A DNA stretch of 64,000 bases, taken from assembly GCA_028564705.1 (NCBI GenBank), contig JAPXFQ010001768.1, positions 682,001-746,000 of the forward strand. Direction: 5' to 3'. Of this stretch, positions 12,956-24,703 are shown piece by piece (within the stretch, counting starts at the first letter, position 1; each line of letters begins with the position of its first letter). The position numbers and the translations under genes were made by a program. The notes below the pieces were generated by a model. The model did not search any database. It saw only the letters and a program-made list of their open reading frames with translations, and was not told the origin of the DNA. This DNA is from Apricaphanius iberus. Taxonomy: Eukaryota > Chordata > Actinopteri > Cyprinodontiformes > Aphaniidae.

Positions 12956-13483
12956 CTCCTCCTCAACTCACACTCACAATCACACCAAATGCACAACGAT
13001 TTAAACAATCATATTAATAAATCAAATTTATATTCCTAGACTGCAAAATCCAGTTTTATTTTATTATGTTCTTCTGTTTTTTTTTCTAATGTCAGTCGTT
13101 TGGGGCAGTATTTTGATTTGCTGTTTGTGATTTTCATCTCAGCAAATGCAATATTTCCAAAGAATACTATATTTGGATGAAAAAGACCTTCTGACCTGAC
13201 CGGTGGTGTGGTTCATTTAAATATAATGAGTGCATACACAGGGCCGAGTGAGCAGGGAGAATGAGCTGTGAGCAATATAGAGCAAGTAATGTGCATCAAA
13301 TCATCACCATCAAACCACAACCTGCCAAAGAGTTTTTTTCTCTTTGCACTGTGCGAGAAAATGAGCTCCAACCACACAGCCACAAACTTCAAAATAATAC
13401 TTGCATCTTTTTGAAAACGACAGCGACAAATAAAAAAAAAGAAACTTCTTACCATGATCTGTTTCTGAAAGTAATGAACGAAG

Positions 13484-13507
13484 TAATGAATCTATCTATC
13501 TATCTAA
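13484..13507. repeat. (ATCT)n microsatellite
   Basis: Short run of tctatctatctatct next to the left end of the BED-type hAT element. Confidence 0.8.
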
Positions 13508-13509
13508 TC

Positions 13510-16428
13510 GGTGTTGAGTACTAACGCGTTATTAGTAACAAAGTTGCATTTGTAAGTAACTAATACTCTAATGAGTTACTGGTTGAATACAGCAACTCAA
13601 TTACCGTTACTCTATGGCGCGTTCCGTTACTATTTTTTCTGCAAAGAAAAAAGGCAGCAGGTGCGTTTTTTCCTGTTTAAGCAGGTGATGCATTGTGGGT
13701 GTGTGATTTTTTTATTTGCATGCATTACGTGCAGTCATAGCAGATCGAAGCAGGAGCAAACCTAGTTTTTCATCCTGGAAATATGCTTATTATTTTATGT
13801 TAATCAAGCACAAAGAGAAGAACATTCTAGTAAAGTACAACCTATGTCTTTCTGGATCGAAAATCCTGTCTACGGCAACAAACAGCAACTCCAATTTGTC
13901 GAAGCACCTCGAGAAACGACATGCATCCACAAAGCTAGTGGAGAAGGAGGCTAACCCCGCGTCCACGGACACATCCAAAATGAGGCAAGCCCCGCCAACC
14001 AAACAACATGGGTTAGATTTTAACAGGACTGTTAGTATTAGGCAGGGAGAGATTAACAAGGCCATCTCGCATTTTATTGTCGAGAACATGCAGCCAGTTT
14101 CTCTGTGGAATCGCCCGCTTTCCGACAACTAATTGGTATGATGCCATGTCCGAGCGGCACTTGACAAATGGGTAGAAAAACTTTTTCGGACTACTTGGAT
14201 AAGGAGTATTTAAAAGATCTTAAAACAGAACTCTAGGGGATTAATCACATTTCGACCACAGCAGATATTTGGTCAGTCCACAATAAGAGCTACCTTGGGA
14301 TAACGGCTCACTGGATTAACGCCACTACCTTTAAACGCCAGAAAGCCGCGTTCATCTGTAAAATGATCAAAGGTAGGCACACGTATGATGTAATCGCTAC
14401 CGAGATAGACCATATTCATTCACTGTTTGGACTGTCGACAAAAGTTACAGCTACAGTTACTGACAACGGCTCTGACAAAGTTTCTAGATGTAAACACTGA
14501 TATTTTCATCTGAGCAACCACTGATGTAGCCAAAGAAATATATACTCCACCTACCCACAGTATGCAACAAAAATACAGTAATTGCCTTGTGCCACAATTT
14601 CTTTTGGACAAAAAAAGTTTTAGTTTTGTCCAATCAGTTGCCTAGATTATGTAATTTTTATGTTTAAATTAGGGATGCAAGCATACCACTTTTTTCGAAC
14701 CGATACAATACCGTTACTTGGACTGGAGTTCTTGCTGATACAAAGTACTAATGCCGATACATCTACCACATAAAAAAAATCGAATTAATTGGAAGACAGA
14801 TTTTATTTTCTTATCTGGTTGTTGGAACAAATGAAGGTGAATTAGATCAAACAAATAAGATGATTTTAGAACTCATACTAATAACTCAAAAATCACATGG
14901 GGTCTAGGTTTTGGGAATCTTTCATTCATGCTAAGGTTTCTGTCTTTGTGTGTATGTTTTGCAGACTATCCAAACACGTTTTCATCCATTGTGGAAAACA
15001 ACGACGCAATGCTTGCAGCTGTCACACTTCCCATGTTCAAACTGCGATGGTTGAAAGACCAGGGGAAGAAAGAGATGGTGAAGGGAATGCTGATAAAAGA
15101 GTGCCACAAGCTCCTCCCTCGACCTGGTTCTTTGAAGCAAGCAGGCAAGATGCCTGTGACTCCAACAACACCCGACTCAGGCTCCTCCAATCTGCAGGAC
15201 TTTTTCTGCTTCAAGGATGAGGATGATGCCTTCAGCACTGTTGAAACTGAGGTATTGACGTACTTTTGAACAGCCGAAACAGGTATGGAGAAATTCAAAC
15301 AATTTCCCACAATAAAGGAAATTTGTCTGAAGAAAAATGCTGCTACTCCTTCCTGTGCACCAGCTGAGAAACTTTTTAGCTTGGGAAGTCTAGTACAGTC
15401 TCCAAAGCGGAACAAACTGTCCAACCAGAGATTTGAGAGGCTTCTTCTCATGCGATACAACCACTGGTTTGAAGGCTAAACCTCAACTTAAACATTAATT
15501 CAAGTCCTTGTTAGTCATTTATTTTTTGCTTTTTTTTAAGTAAAGCATACATTTGTTATCTGTGTAACACCCATAATGTCATTATGGTCTTTCAGTGTTT
15601 ATTATTTGTTCAGTTGGGAAGTTCATTTTTCCTAAGTTGCTGCAATTCTGTCAGCGTTCCACCTCAATTTCCTTTCAGATAATAGGGTATTTCTTACCTT
15701 CAAGGTATGTTGACTTATGATATTACCTATTGATATCTGCTGTAATTCTCTTCATTCTGTTTTGTATGAGACCTGTACGATTCACAAGTACTTTTCAGAA
15801 AAGGCACACAACCTGATGCTTCCATTTGAGTGAGATATGTGCTCTTCGATATATTTTGAATGAGTTTAACTTTTAAACCACTTATGTTCTATTGTTTAAT
15901 TACAATGTCTGCATTTACAGCAACAACAAAATCTTTAACAAAAACATGGGTTAGTTAACCAGTCACAGTATGTTGGTCAGAAAAGTTTGTAATATTTTCA
16001 AAGAATGCTTTATCAACATAAGAATGGTGCTGAAACCACTCTTCTTTTTGCACTTTAAGTTAATAGTAATGTTTAACTTGCATGACAGGAACTTCAATAT
16101 TGTTGATCCAGCTTACGTTAAGCTACTTGCATGCAAATTGAACATTGCTCGTAGATTTCATTTTTCAGCAAATGTTATTTTTATTTACTTGTTTTTTAAA
16201 TCATTCTCTGATTTGATTAAATTGGTGTCGAAAAATTACACCATGTTTGAGTTTGAATTATATTACAGACAACATTTTTAAGAATATATTTGTTTAAAGT
16301 AACTTAAAGTTACTGTTAACGGTAACTCATTACTTTTCGATATTAGTAGTTAGTAAAGTAACGTAGTTACTTTTTGAAGGAAGTAACTAATAACTGTAAC
16401 TAGTTACATTTTTCAGTAACTAGCTCAA

Positions 16429-16432
<4 letters not shown>
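13510..16432 (+). mobile_element. BED-type hAT transposon
   Basis: Left end ggtgttgagtactaacgcg, right end ...gttacatttttcagtaact + agctcaacact. The ends are inverted (agtgttgag.ta), and both subterminal regions are full of gtaac/gttac motifs, as in a widespread fish hAT family. The left flank is an ATCT microsatellite and the right flank an AT microsatellite, so the target duplication is not readable. The element encloses a broken BED/hAT transposase and, near 14671-14775, the start of another short repeat. Confidence 0.75.
13770..15478 (+). pseudogene. BED zinc finger / hAT transposase, decayed
   Basis: Resembles the ZBED family of hAT transposases. A BED-finger remnant with LSTATNSNSNLSKHLEKRHAS lies at about 13865-13930. 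A catalytic region with ISTTADIWSVHNKSYLGITAHW (about 14250-14315; the Asp of ADIW is the first catalytic residue) and ATVTDNGSD (about 14452-14480; second catalytic Asp) follows. The C-terminal part is at 14945-15478, with LQDFFCFKDEDD, PTIKEICLK and FERLLLMRYNHWF. The family dimerisation signature APVERLFS appears as APAEKLFS near 15360. Stops at about 14130 and 14234, frameshifts and an insertion at about 14520-14930 separate these pieces. The element's autonomous copies would move by cut and paste. Confidence 0.8.

Positions 16433-16489
<57 letters not shown>
16433..16489. repeat. (AT)n microsatellite
   Basis: Uninterrupted AT dinucleotide run of more than 50 bases between the hAT right end and the Tc1 terminal repeat. 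Length is likely variable and assembly-sensitive. Confidence 0.95.
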
Positions 16490-16493
<4 letters not shown>

Positions 16494-16503
16494 CATACAT
16501 ATA

Positions 16504-17425
16504 TACAGTGGGGCAAAAAAGTATTTAGTCAGCCACCGATTGTGCAAGTTCTCCCACTTAAAATAATGATAGAGGTCAGTAATTTTCATCATAGGTACAC
16601 TTCAACTGTGAGAGACAGAATGTGGAAAAAAAATCCAGGAATTCACATTGTAGGATTTTTAAAGAATTTATTTGTAAATTATGGTGGAAAATAAGTATTT
16701 GGTCAATAACAAAAATTCAACTCAATACTTTGTAATATAACCTTTGTTGGCAATAACAGAGGTCAAACGATTACTATAGGTCTTTACCAGGTTTGCACAC
16801 ACAGTAGCTGGTATTTTGGCCCATTCCTCCATTCAGATCTTCTCAAGAGCAGTGATGTTTTGGGGCTGTTGCCGAGCAACATGGACTTTCAACTCCCTCC
16901 ACAGATTTTCTATGGGGTTGAGGTCTGGAGACTGGCTAGGCCACTCCAGGACTTTCAAATGCTTCTTACGGAGCCACTCCTTCGTTGCCTGGGCGATGTG
17001 TTTGGGATCATTGTCATGTTGGAAGACCCAGCCACGTTTCATCTTCAAAGCTCTCACTGATGGAAGGAGGTTTTGGCTCAAAATCTCACGATACATGGCC
17101 CCATTCATTCTTTCCTTAACACGGATCAGTCGTCCTGTCCCCTTAGCAGAAAAACAGCCCCAAAGCATGATGTTTCCACCCCCATGCTTCACAGTAGGTA
17201 TGGTGTTCTTGGGATGCAACTCAGTATTCTTCTTCCTCCAAACACGACGAGTTGAGTTTATACCAAAAAGTTCTACTTTGGTTTCATCTGACCACATGAC
17301 ATTCTCCCAATCCTCTGCTGTATCATCCATGTGCTATCTGGCAAACTTCAGACGGGCCTGGACATGCACTGGCTTAAGCAGGGGGACACGTCTGGCACTG
17401 CAGGATTTGATTCGCTACTTACTTA
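16504..17425 (-). mobile_element. Tc1/mariner element, truncated
   Basis: The terminus tacagtggggcaaaaaagta, preceded by TA, is the typical end of a common fish Tc1 family. The element runs leftward on the minus strand. It is cut at about 17425 inside the transposase gene, so the other terminal repeat and the N-terminal DNA-binding region are missing. Confidence 0.85.
16833..17330 (-). pseudogene. Tc1 transposase, catalytic domain only
   Basis: Uninterrupted 165-codon frame covering the DDE catalytic core. The three acidic positions are visible: [11 protein letters not shown] near residue 13 (Asp), QHDNDPKH near residue 103 (Asp) and DLNPIENLW near residue 140 (Glu, the 34-residue spacing expected of Tc1). 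A complete fish Tc1 transposase has about 340 residues. The paired helix-turn-helix N-terminus is absent because the element is truncated, so it cannot bind its ends and is dead despite the intact core. Confidence 0.85.
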
Positions 17426-17429
17426 CTTA

Positions 17430-18240
17430 GTTACAAGACTGCGGACAGGACAGGAGGAGATAACGGCTGAAGCTATCCGAGATATCTGAGGACATTGGAG
17501 TGCCAGGTAGGCAGTTAGATATAGTCTTTTAACTTTCTTTTTATGTTAGTTAACGCTAGCCAAACCTGGTTAGGAAAACTACGGTACTAAATAGGAGCAG
17601 TGGGAGGGAAAGTGCAGAAATAACAGAGAAAACACAAAGAAATCCCAGTGGCACACCTCATGTTGTTCTCAGTACCGTGGTCTATTAGATCACACTGCAT
17701 GTTAACATAAGTTGTATACGCTTTATTTCCTTTTTTATGTGGATGCATTTCATTGCACTAAGCACCACACCTACCCACGAGTCCGTGGTGAATAACGCCC
17801 TGTACCCTAAGTGTCCCTTATTTTAATTTATGAAAGTTGGTATCCTTATTCACAAGCCAGCTGCAAGTTTTCAGAACAGTCTTTATGCGACTAACAGAAG
17901 CTGCAGTTTCAATTACTTTTGACATGCTCCCACTTATTAAGGATTAAAACATGTTTCAACCAACCTCACGTCTAGTTTCCTTTTATTTGAGCTTTTATTT
18001 CAGCTATTTACTCTGGCAACAGAGCTCTTTTGGCCCAAAAGCGCATCTATCCCGCTGATCTGGCAGAAAACAAAGTTACAGACTTAATGCGCTACGACCA
18101 AAGTATGAAAAAGTACTTTCTCACTCTCTTCTGACACAGACACTCCTGTGAGTTTTTTTAATGATTAATAAGTGATCAAAGCTGATGTTATGTAAATAGT
18201 TATCTGATGAGCAATAAATATAACAATTTCTCACCTGTAT
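17430..18240. other. No gene recognised
   Basis: Holds one exon-like stretch at 18004-18134 (see findings) and otherwise no coding or repeat signal that I can name. Confidence 0.35.
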
Positions 18241-18244
18241 CAAT

Positions 18245-18422
18245 TGCATGCTTAAAAAAACATACCAGTTAAAGCCACGCCCATTTACAGATAACCAGAC
18301 ACACTTCCGGGTTAACCCCACCCACTTCCGGATTAGGCTCCGCCCAATACGAGTACAGATACAGATAATTCATATGGGTTAACAGATACAGATAATGCTG
18401 TACTCGCTCATCCTTTATTTGC
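18245..18422. mobile_element. Terminal part of a hAT-like repeat
   Basis: Contains acttccgggttaacccc, cgagtacagatacagataat (twice in variant form) and ends gctgtactcgctcatcctt. This is the terminus of a fish repeat with the end form AGGATGAGCGAGTAC. No second end found nearby. Confidence 0.5.
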
Positions 18423-18707
18423 ATCTCTTGCAATGACTGTACTTATATTTGGGAATCAAGGCCTTAAACCAAACCTGTAAATAAAGTGAATCGTTGTTAA
18501 TGTGTGATCTTGACACTTAGTTTTTGTTTTGGTTTATATGATGTTTTTATAACGACATTACATTTTTTTATATTAGTTTTTTTATTTTGTGTTTCGAACA
18601 AACAACATCTTTGCATTGGAGGAAAAAAAGAAAATTGTTTCCACATTGCATTCAAACGAATACACTGTCTTGTGCCCACATTTTCGTTAAACTGTTTAGT
18701 GTTTCAG

Positions 18708-19096
18708 ATCAGAGAAGTCAACACAATCTGCCAAAGATTATTTCAAGAATTTCAGAGTTCAACTTGTTGAAGGACTGAGGAATGTATCGATGATTCTTGA
18801 GAACTTGTATCAGGAAGGAGTTTTCATTGATGAAGAGGTGAACAAGATGAAGAAAGAAGAAGACAACTATGATAGAACCAGCAAAATACTGGACTTGGTG
18901 ACTAGAAAAGGTGAAGCAGCCTGCTACAAGTTACTGAGGATTATTGATCTGACGAGCAGCAGGACCTTAGAGAGACCAGCTCCTCTCTCCAAGAACAGCC
19001 ATGAAGCTTCCGCTGAAGCTAAAATGTTTGACCTCCACCACTGGATCAGCTGTTGTTCTTTCACAGAAGATGCAGAAATGAATGTAAATATACAAG
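18708..19096 (+). pseudogene. NLR copy A, exon 1 (CARD-like)
   Basis: Acceptor tagtgtttcag before 18708 and donor caag|gtatt after 19096, both as in copy B. The frame encodes the death-fold segment FRVQLVEGLRNVSMILENL...KGEAACYKLLRIID and continues through DLHHWISCC, where copy B has a stop. The start codon region is deleted (gaagtcaacacaatctgcc joins the flanks). A downstream ATG at 18790 would leave out the first helix. Confidence 0.8.
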
Positions 19097-20054
19097 GTAT
19101 TTTAACACTACATTTTGTTTAAACTATTTCACATTTTATCACCCTTACAGAAAAAACCCCCACATACTTTCATTCGTCAGCCATTGTTGTTGTAAACAAA
19201 TTCAACCCAGGCGCTTTTTGGTGACGTGATTGATTATGTTACTATTGTTCCACTATCAATAATCGTAAGCCAGATTTGATTGGTCCGAACAGATCTTGTT
19301 CGGGCATAATTGCTCCTAAGTGGAGCAATGCCAGACCGAACTTCAAGAACTTCAAGACCATGTTGTTGGCGGGACTAAGTTTGGCTGGCACCCAGGCTAA
19401 TAATTTTCTATATAAAGCCTACATATGAAAAAGATGTTTGAAACCTATGTGGAATTATATGAAGTGCATATGAAGCAAATGTGATTACGAAATGTAATTA
19501 AAAATATTTTAAATCCATTTAAAACAAAACATGCAAAGCCTGATTTATCAAGATTCCTAAAAATGACCACAGTATTGTGTGCCGGTCTAAATATTTGTGC
19601 CTGTCCTTCATTTGTGGGTGATCTACTAAAATTTCATGAGCAATTCATAAACAGGCACAAGGAGCAGTATTAAAATGAGTATTTTTGCGGCTGCTGCGAG
19701 CTAGAGGAGAGGAGGAATATGCGCATGGAATCATCTTTGGCTAAATAAAGGGAAAAAACAACAACATACATATAAGATCCATGGCTGTTAAAGAGTTATT
19801 TACTATTAGGCTATCAAGTTGTGAATTATATTTCTCGTTTGTCAAGATTAAATTTAATGCAAGCTGTGTACATACTCTGCTCCATGCACACAGCGTTTTC
19901 CAGAGTCCGAGAAATTACAGGTGCAGCATGTCCAGAACAAGGTCACTAAGATGTCCATCTTATAATAATGTTGTTGAAATGTACCACACTTTATCATGAC
20001 CTCTATTAAATGTCAAGTTGCAGTAGATTTTCTTTATCTTGAAAATATGTCATC

Positions 20055-20547
20055 TTAAAGGAGCAGAGTTCCAGATTGAAAAAATTAAACTCGAAACTGC
20101 CACGGACGGCGCTGCGAGTAACTACTGCCACCGCGGGAGCAAGCACAAAAAGTAAATAAATCAGTGACGTAGCGCACTTTCAGGCCACCATACATTGTGC
20201 ACATCGCCAGCTGTACGACAAAGAGCAACATGTCTAGCAACGAAGAAAGTAATAATGTATAATCGACCACATCTGAAGTCCGTCCTCTTTCTTTTCCTTC
20301 TTCCTGTTAAATCTAGAATGCACAAGAATTGTAGATTTACGTCACATCGGCGTTTAAACTGCCAGCGCAGGAAATTCGGCCACCGAATCGCAGACTATTT
20401 TGCAGCACACAGGCTGTTCAAGATAATGGGATTACACATGGGTGAGCTCATTTGACTTAGTTTAAAATGCTTCATTACCCAATACAATTACAAACCTGAA
20501 CATAATTATAATTTATTTTAGAAATCCAGCCCCCTGCTCCTTTTAAA
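20055..20547. mobile_element. Nested short inverted-repeat element
   Basis: Left end ttaaaggagcagagttccagatt and right end aatccagccccctgctcctttt form imperfect inverted repeats about 490 bp apart. TTAA occurs at both edges, which would fit a piggyBac-like target, but this is uncertain. It lies inside the Harbinger-like insertion. Confidence 0.4.
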
Positions 20548-21535
20548 ATGTTTTTAAAATGTACCCCAATTGTCATTGTGATACTGTGGCTGGATACTAC
20601 TAGGGGTGGAACTGAACACGAATATAGTTTACGGAAAGGCACAAATAATGTTATTTTTACAAATACTTATTTCGAACACATGCTTTAACAACTATTTGTA
20701 TTCGGGAACAAGAAAAACCTATATCAAAAAGCGACATTTCCTCATGACACAGCAGTGAATGCACCCCAGATTAGTGAGTGACGTTCAGCAGAGGAGGAGG
20801 GGAGAGAAAACATGACTAACACAGCTGCTTAGCTTGACACAGGAACAGAAGGGCTTGGCTGAGTGAAAAAAAAATTAACTGCATCACTGCTTTTCCAAAA
20901 GGTTTTTGTACTTTAGCTTTCCAGTACACTGTCAGTACACAGTTTGATAAGGAGATTATTCCATTCTACTGCAATAGTATTAACATCTGCACTTGGGTGT
21001 TCTCATGTTCGCTCTGTTTACGTAGCTCTGTTAGCTCGGTAATTTACACAATAGGCTGTTGACAGAGTAACATTAAAGTTTGGTTAAAAAGGTTAAAAAA
21101 AGACTTGCGTAGTTATGTCAGATTGTGCAGAATTATGGGAGTTATTTTGGTATGTTTAAGTTACTCTGTCTTTTGCAGACAGCAAGATGTAGGCTATAGG
21201 CAAGTTAACCATATCATAGCTTCCCGTCATGACTGTGCCTGCCTCTGCAGAAGTAGAGATATCAAACATCTGTCAACATCTGCCATGCAATATCACATGC
21301 ACTTAAGGCATCCTCTCCTGGTACTCTCTGTCAACCCCCCATCAAGCATCAGTCTGTTCACGCCCCCCCCCCCCCATCCCCCAAGCATAAAAAAATAGAC
21401 GCTACAATAGCCGTCACAAACATTTTAATGTTTAGTAAATCACACTGCACCTGGAACACTTACCTATTTGTCTGTTCTCTTCCCAATTTTGTACGTCTTC
21501 TGATAGAAATGCCTATATTGCATATTTAGCATGGG
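20548..21535. other. Interior of the Harbinger-like insertion, no gene recognised
   Basis: A 'taggggtggaactgaacacgaa'-like repeat start is visible near 20600 and a poly-C run at 21363-21374. Open frames are short and show no domain. Confidence 0.35.
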
Positions 21536-21822
21536 GAATAGCTCTAAATGGATTGCATGCGTCTTGCTGAAGATTTAACAGGCACAATGCTCTCTGCGCC
21601 ATGTTATTAAATCAGCTATTGTCTGTTTTTGTGACGCTGTGAGTTCGCAGTGGTTTTAACAAGCACAAACTGTCGATAAATCAGGCCCCGTGTGTCATAC
21701 ACGTGGTTTACCAGATAACAAATAGGATAACATGGGATCCCATGTGAAGAACATGTTAAACTATGTGACTTTTCTGTAAGGCCAAGTAAAGTTATAATGT
21801 ACTAATGTTATTTTAATGTTTT

Positions 21823-22517
21823 TTCATCAAAACCAAGAGAATGCCAATCCTATCTCTTGCTGAAGCTGCTTTTAATGCAACTGAAAGAAAAACTGGGATC
21901 ATTGGAGCACTTTCATGGAAAGATAGTTGTGTCCTTTCCTTCCTGAAACCACTTAATCTAAAAGTTGCTCCTACTGAAACCACTGTTTATGCTTTTCCTC
22001 ATTACACGATGCAGGAATTTTTTGCAGCTTTTTGGGCTTTGAAGGATCCTTATATGATCAGAGAGGTTTTTCAGCTGTGTCTCTTTGAGGATTTCAAACA
22101 CATGAATCATCTGATCCCTTACATGTGTCGGTTGTTGAATGAAGAGAGTCCCAGTTTAATGAGTTGTCTGATTCCACCTGAGAAGCTCAAGAAAACACGT
22201 GATTGGTTCATCGAAGAGATAACTGACACAATTCTAAACAAAGATTATGATCTTGGAATCAAGGCTGACAAAGACACGTTGCTCTTATTGCAATGTGGGT
22301 ATGAGTCCCAGAGCCCACAAGACTGTATTTACATTTTGGAGAGCCTGGCACCCCATCTTGACCTCAGAGGAGAGAATCTTGACCCTTATAGTTGCTGTGC
22401 TGTATCCTATATGGTCACTCTGTCAAAGGAAAGGGGAATAAGTCTGAACCTTCACGATGTGACGATGTCTGAGCTAGGAATAAAACGATTGCTTAGATGT
22501 CTTCGAAATGTTCAATG
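21823..22517 (+). pseudogene. NLR copy A, 3' remnant of the NACHT exon
   Basis: Open from TTCATCAAAACC to the donor caatg|gtatga. It keeps the winged-helix-like HYTMQEFFAAFWALKDP segment (about 22000) and the C-terminal helical part ending LLRCLRNVQW. About 99% identical to 59657-60351 by eye. The sequence in front of it is intron-like (about 21700-21822 matches 58520-58670), so there is no acceptor and the NACHT core is gone. Confidence 0.85.
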
Positions 22518-22656
22518 GTATGACTTTGCATGTTTTGTTTCATATCCACTGCCTGAAGATTTATATCGAATATAAAGTTAATAGTTTTTATAATACAAAA
22601 CAAATCTTAATTACCTTCCTCTATGAAGTGGTTACTTACTTTTCTTTAAATTACAG

Positions 22657-22892
22657 GCATGGTTCTCTGCCTCAGCAGTTGTGCGATATTCTTCTCAGTG
22701 AAGAGCAGACAGAATATACAATGTTACTGCACCTTTCAGTTGCAAGTAATGAACAACTGTTTGAAAGAGCTGTGAAAGTCATGCAGGAGGCCTCTACAAA
22801 GGTCAGTGTCTGCCTCCACTGGGACCAAGGAGGTACTGCCAGAGTCTGTTTGATTCCCTGTTACAGGCACTGCCAAGCATCAGTAATTTGAG
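22657..22892 (+). pseudogene. NLR copy A, exon 3 with frameshift
   Basis: Acceptor aaattacag before 22657 and donor gtaagaaac after 22892. Same exon as 60491-60730 but 4 bp shorter (ggtactgccag against ggtactgtctgccag), which shifts the frame after residue about 57. Confidence 0.8.
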
Positions 22893-24387
22893 GTAAGAAA
22901 CAATATTTGTGGAGTGGACATACAGTATATGATCCCAAAATTATATATCGCTCAGAAAATTAGCTGTAGATGTATTCATAAAAACACAACATATTTATTG
23001 CAGTCCAGGCAGAGTTTTTTTTTGTTGCAATATTGGTATTGCATACAGTCATACTGAGATGATTTTCTGCCCCAACTGTAGCTTCATAAACCTGATGTCA
23101 ATGTTCAAGTGTAAACAACCAGTAAATAAAACAAAAAACATTTGCCATCAATCAATATTAATTAATTAATCAATATTTGTTTAAAGATAGGTTGTCTTGC
23201 ATCATTTTTTATTAGCTTTAGACGACAATGAGTAGAGAATTCAAATGCCATTTTGAAATATGAGTAAAAGTAATGCATGGTGTCACTGTTACCTTGCAGC
23301 AAGAAGGTCCTGGGTTCAAATCCCAACCTGGGGTCTTTCTGCTCAGCATTTACATGTTCTCCCTGTTCTTGTGTGGGTTCCCTCCAGGTACGCCGGCTTC
23401 CTCCCACAGTCCAGACACATGACGGTTAGGTTGATTGGTCTCTTAGGTATGAGTGTGTGCATGGTTGTTTGTCCTGTCTGTCTCCATGTTGCCCTGCAAT
23501 GGACTGACGACCTGTCCAGGTATATATATATTATATTATATTTACAAATGATATTTATTTACAGAAAAATAATATCAACATCTTTAATTTGCTCTATGTA
23601 ATTACAGTTTGTGAAGTTTTGTTCATATAACATTCCTACATTCATTCCTACAAGGGTTTGCCTTATGAAATGGTTTAGAGGACATCAAAGGGAAAACATA
23701 AAACAAACTGACATAAGCATACAGCATCGCATAAATGTTCAAATGCAGATATTAAACAAATATAAAGACAGTTCTTCACTTAGAATATTTGATCAAAAGC
23801 TCAAGTAATCAAAAAGGTTTCCAGGCCTGATTTAAAGGAACCAACTTTTTACCCCCATCTCACATTTTCAGTGAGCTTTTTCCAGAGCTGAAAATGGAAA
23901 CTAAAATACTTGAAATTAAGACATGCACGTGTTTGTATCCTGTTTTATCTAGAAGCCCTTTATGCTGGCATTGTTTTAAACTGATAGTAGGCTGATATGG
24001 TAACAGACCTTTGACTCAGGCATGTAATAGAAAATGCATGCGTCCTCAAAACTGAATGGTAACAAGGGAACTGCTGTCATCTGACTTCTAAAGACAGACA
24101 CATGCGAGACTGAGGCGAAGGAGGAAGCAGCATCTCTCTTGAGGCTGTTTCAAAAGACATTGGCGCAATGATTGCTGGCATTAAGACCGGCATCAGTGAG
24201 CCTTTTCATCATTAATAAGTGCTCAGCCTGATGTGCCACGATCAGATGTTTTTCACAAAATTATGCCATGTCATGGAATAAAGAGGATGTATGGGGGTGT
24301 TCTCCAGGCTGCCAACATGCAGGGTTGTATATAAACCTTGAGACAGAAGAGTCCATGGTAAGCAGAGAAAAGAGTATGATGTAACTG
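22893..24387. other. Downstream region of NLR copy A
   Basis: Matches 60731-61704 of copy B up to about 24000 (shared gcaatattggtattgcatac, cagtttgtgaagtttt, ttaaactgatagtaggc) with clearly lower identity than the exons. No LRR exon was recognised. Confidence 0.5.
23258..23525 (+). repeat. Fish SINE-like repeat
   Basis: Carries the series agcaagaaggtcctgggttc, tacatgttctccctgttctt, cttcctcccacagtccag and ggactgacgacctgtccagg, a very common interspersed repeat in fish. It is absent at the matching place in copy B. Confidence 0.7.
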
Positions 24388-24703
24388 GGGGCCACCGTAA
24401 CTCAGGACTAATGCGTTTAGGTTGTAATTGGGGGGCTGCTAGTTCGAGCCCCAGCCCTGGGGCTCATTGTGTCCTTGGGCAAAACACTTCACCTGTTGCC
24501 CACTGGTGGTGGCCAGAGGTCCCGGTAGCGGCAGTGTCCGGCAGCATCGCCTCTGTCAGTGCGCCCCAGAGCAGGTGTGGCTACAAGGTAGCTTGCCATT
24601 ACCAGTGTGTGAATGTGTGTGTAAATGGGTGAATGACTGAAGTGCTTTGTCGTCCATAGGGACTAAATAAAGCACTATACAAATACAAGGCATTCACCAT
24701 TTA
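24388..24703 (+). repeat. tRNA-related SINE
   Basis: Starts with a worn tRNA-like head (gccaccgtaactcaggac, B-box-like gttcgagcccc near 24441), then gtgtccttgggcaaaacac, and ends tgaagtgctttg...aaagcactatacaaat...ccattta. It is a variant of the SINE family at 44766, 50519 and 56095. Confidence 0.65.

Larger units (their letters stand above)
19536..21689. mobile_element. Harbinger-like insertion in intron 1 of NLR copy A
   Basis: Bounded by aagcctgatttatc on the left and gataaatcaggccc on the right. These inverted ends match the GGGCCTGATTTA type of PIF/Harbinger elements in fish. The outer sequences correspond to adjacent intron sequence in copy B (about 58490), which lacks it. No transposase frame was recognised, so it is non-autonomous and it contains further nested repeats. 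Confidence 0.6.
18708..22892 (+). pseudogene. NLR gene copy A (CARD-NACHT), broken
   Basis: Paralogue of the NLR gene at 55334-60730. What remains: exon 1 (18708-19096), the 3' part of the NACHT exon (21823-22517) and exon 3 (22657-22892). Compared with copy B, exon 1 has lost about 41 bp that includes the start codon. About 985 bp spanning the end of intron 1, the exon-2 acceptor and all residues up to past the NACHT core (Walker A, Walker B, ITCRP) is deleted. Exon 3 carries a 4-bp deletion that shifts the frame. Intron 1 was enlarged by a Harbinger-like insertion. It therefore cannot make an ATP-binding NLR. The surviving 3' part is almost identical to copy B, introns included, which points to recent exchange between the copies. 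Confidence 0.85.

Noticed and set aside
22508..22891. Separate 127-codon gene downstream of the NLR remnant
   Set aside because: The frame runs through intron 2 and then exon 3 of NLR copy A. The conserved splice sites show that it is not a gene of its own.
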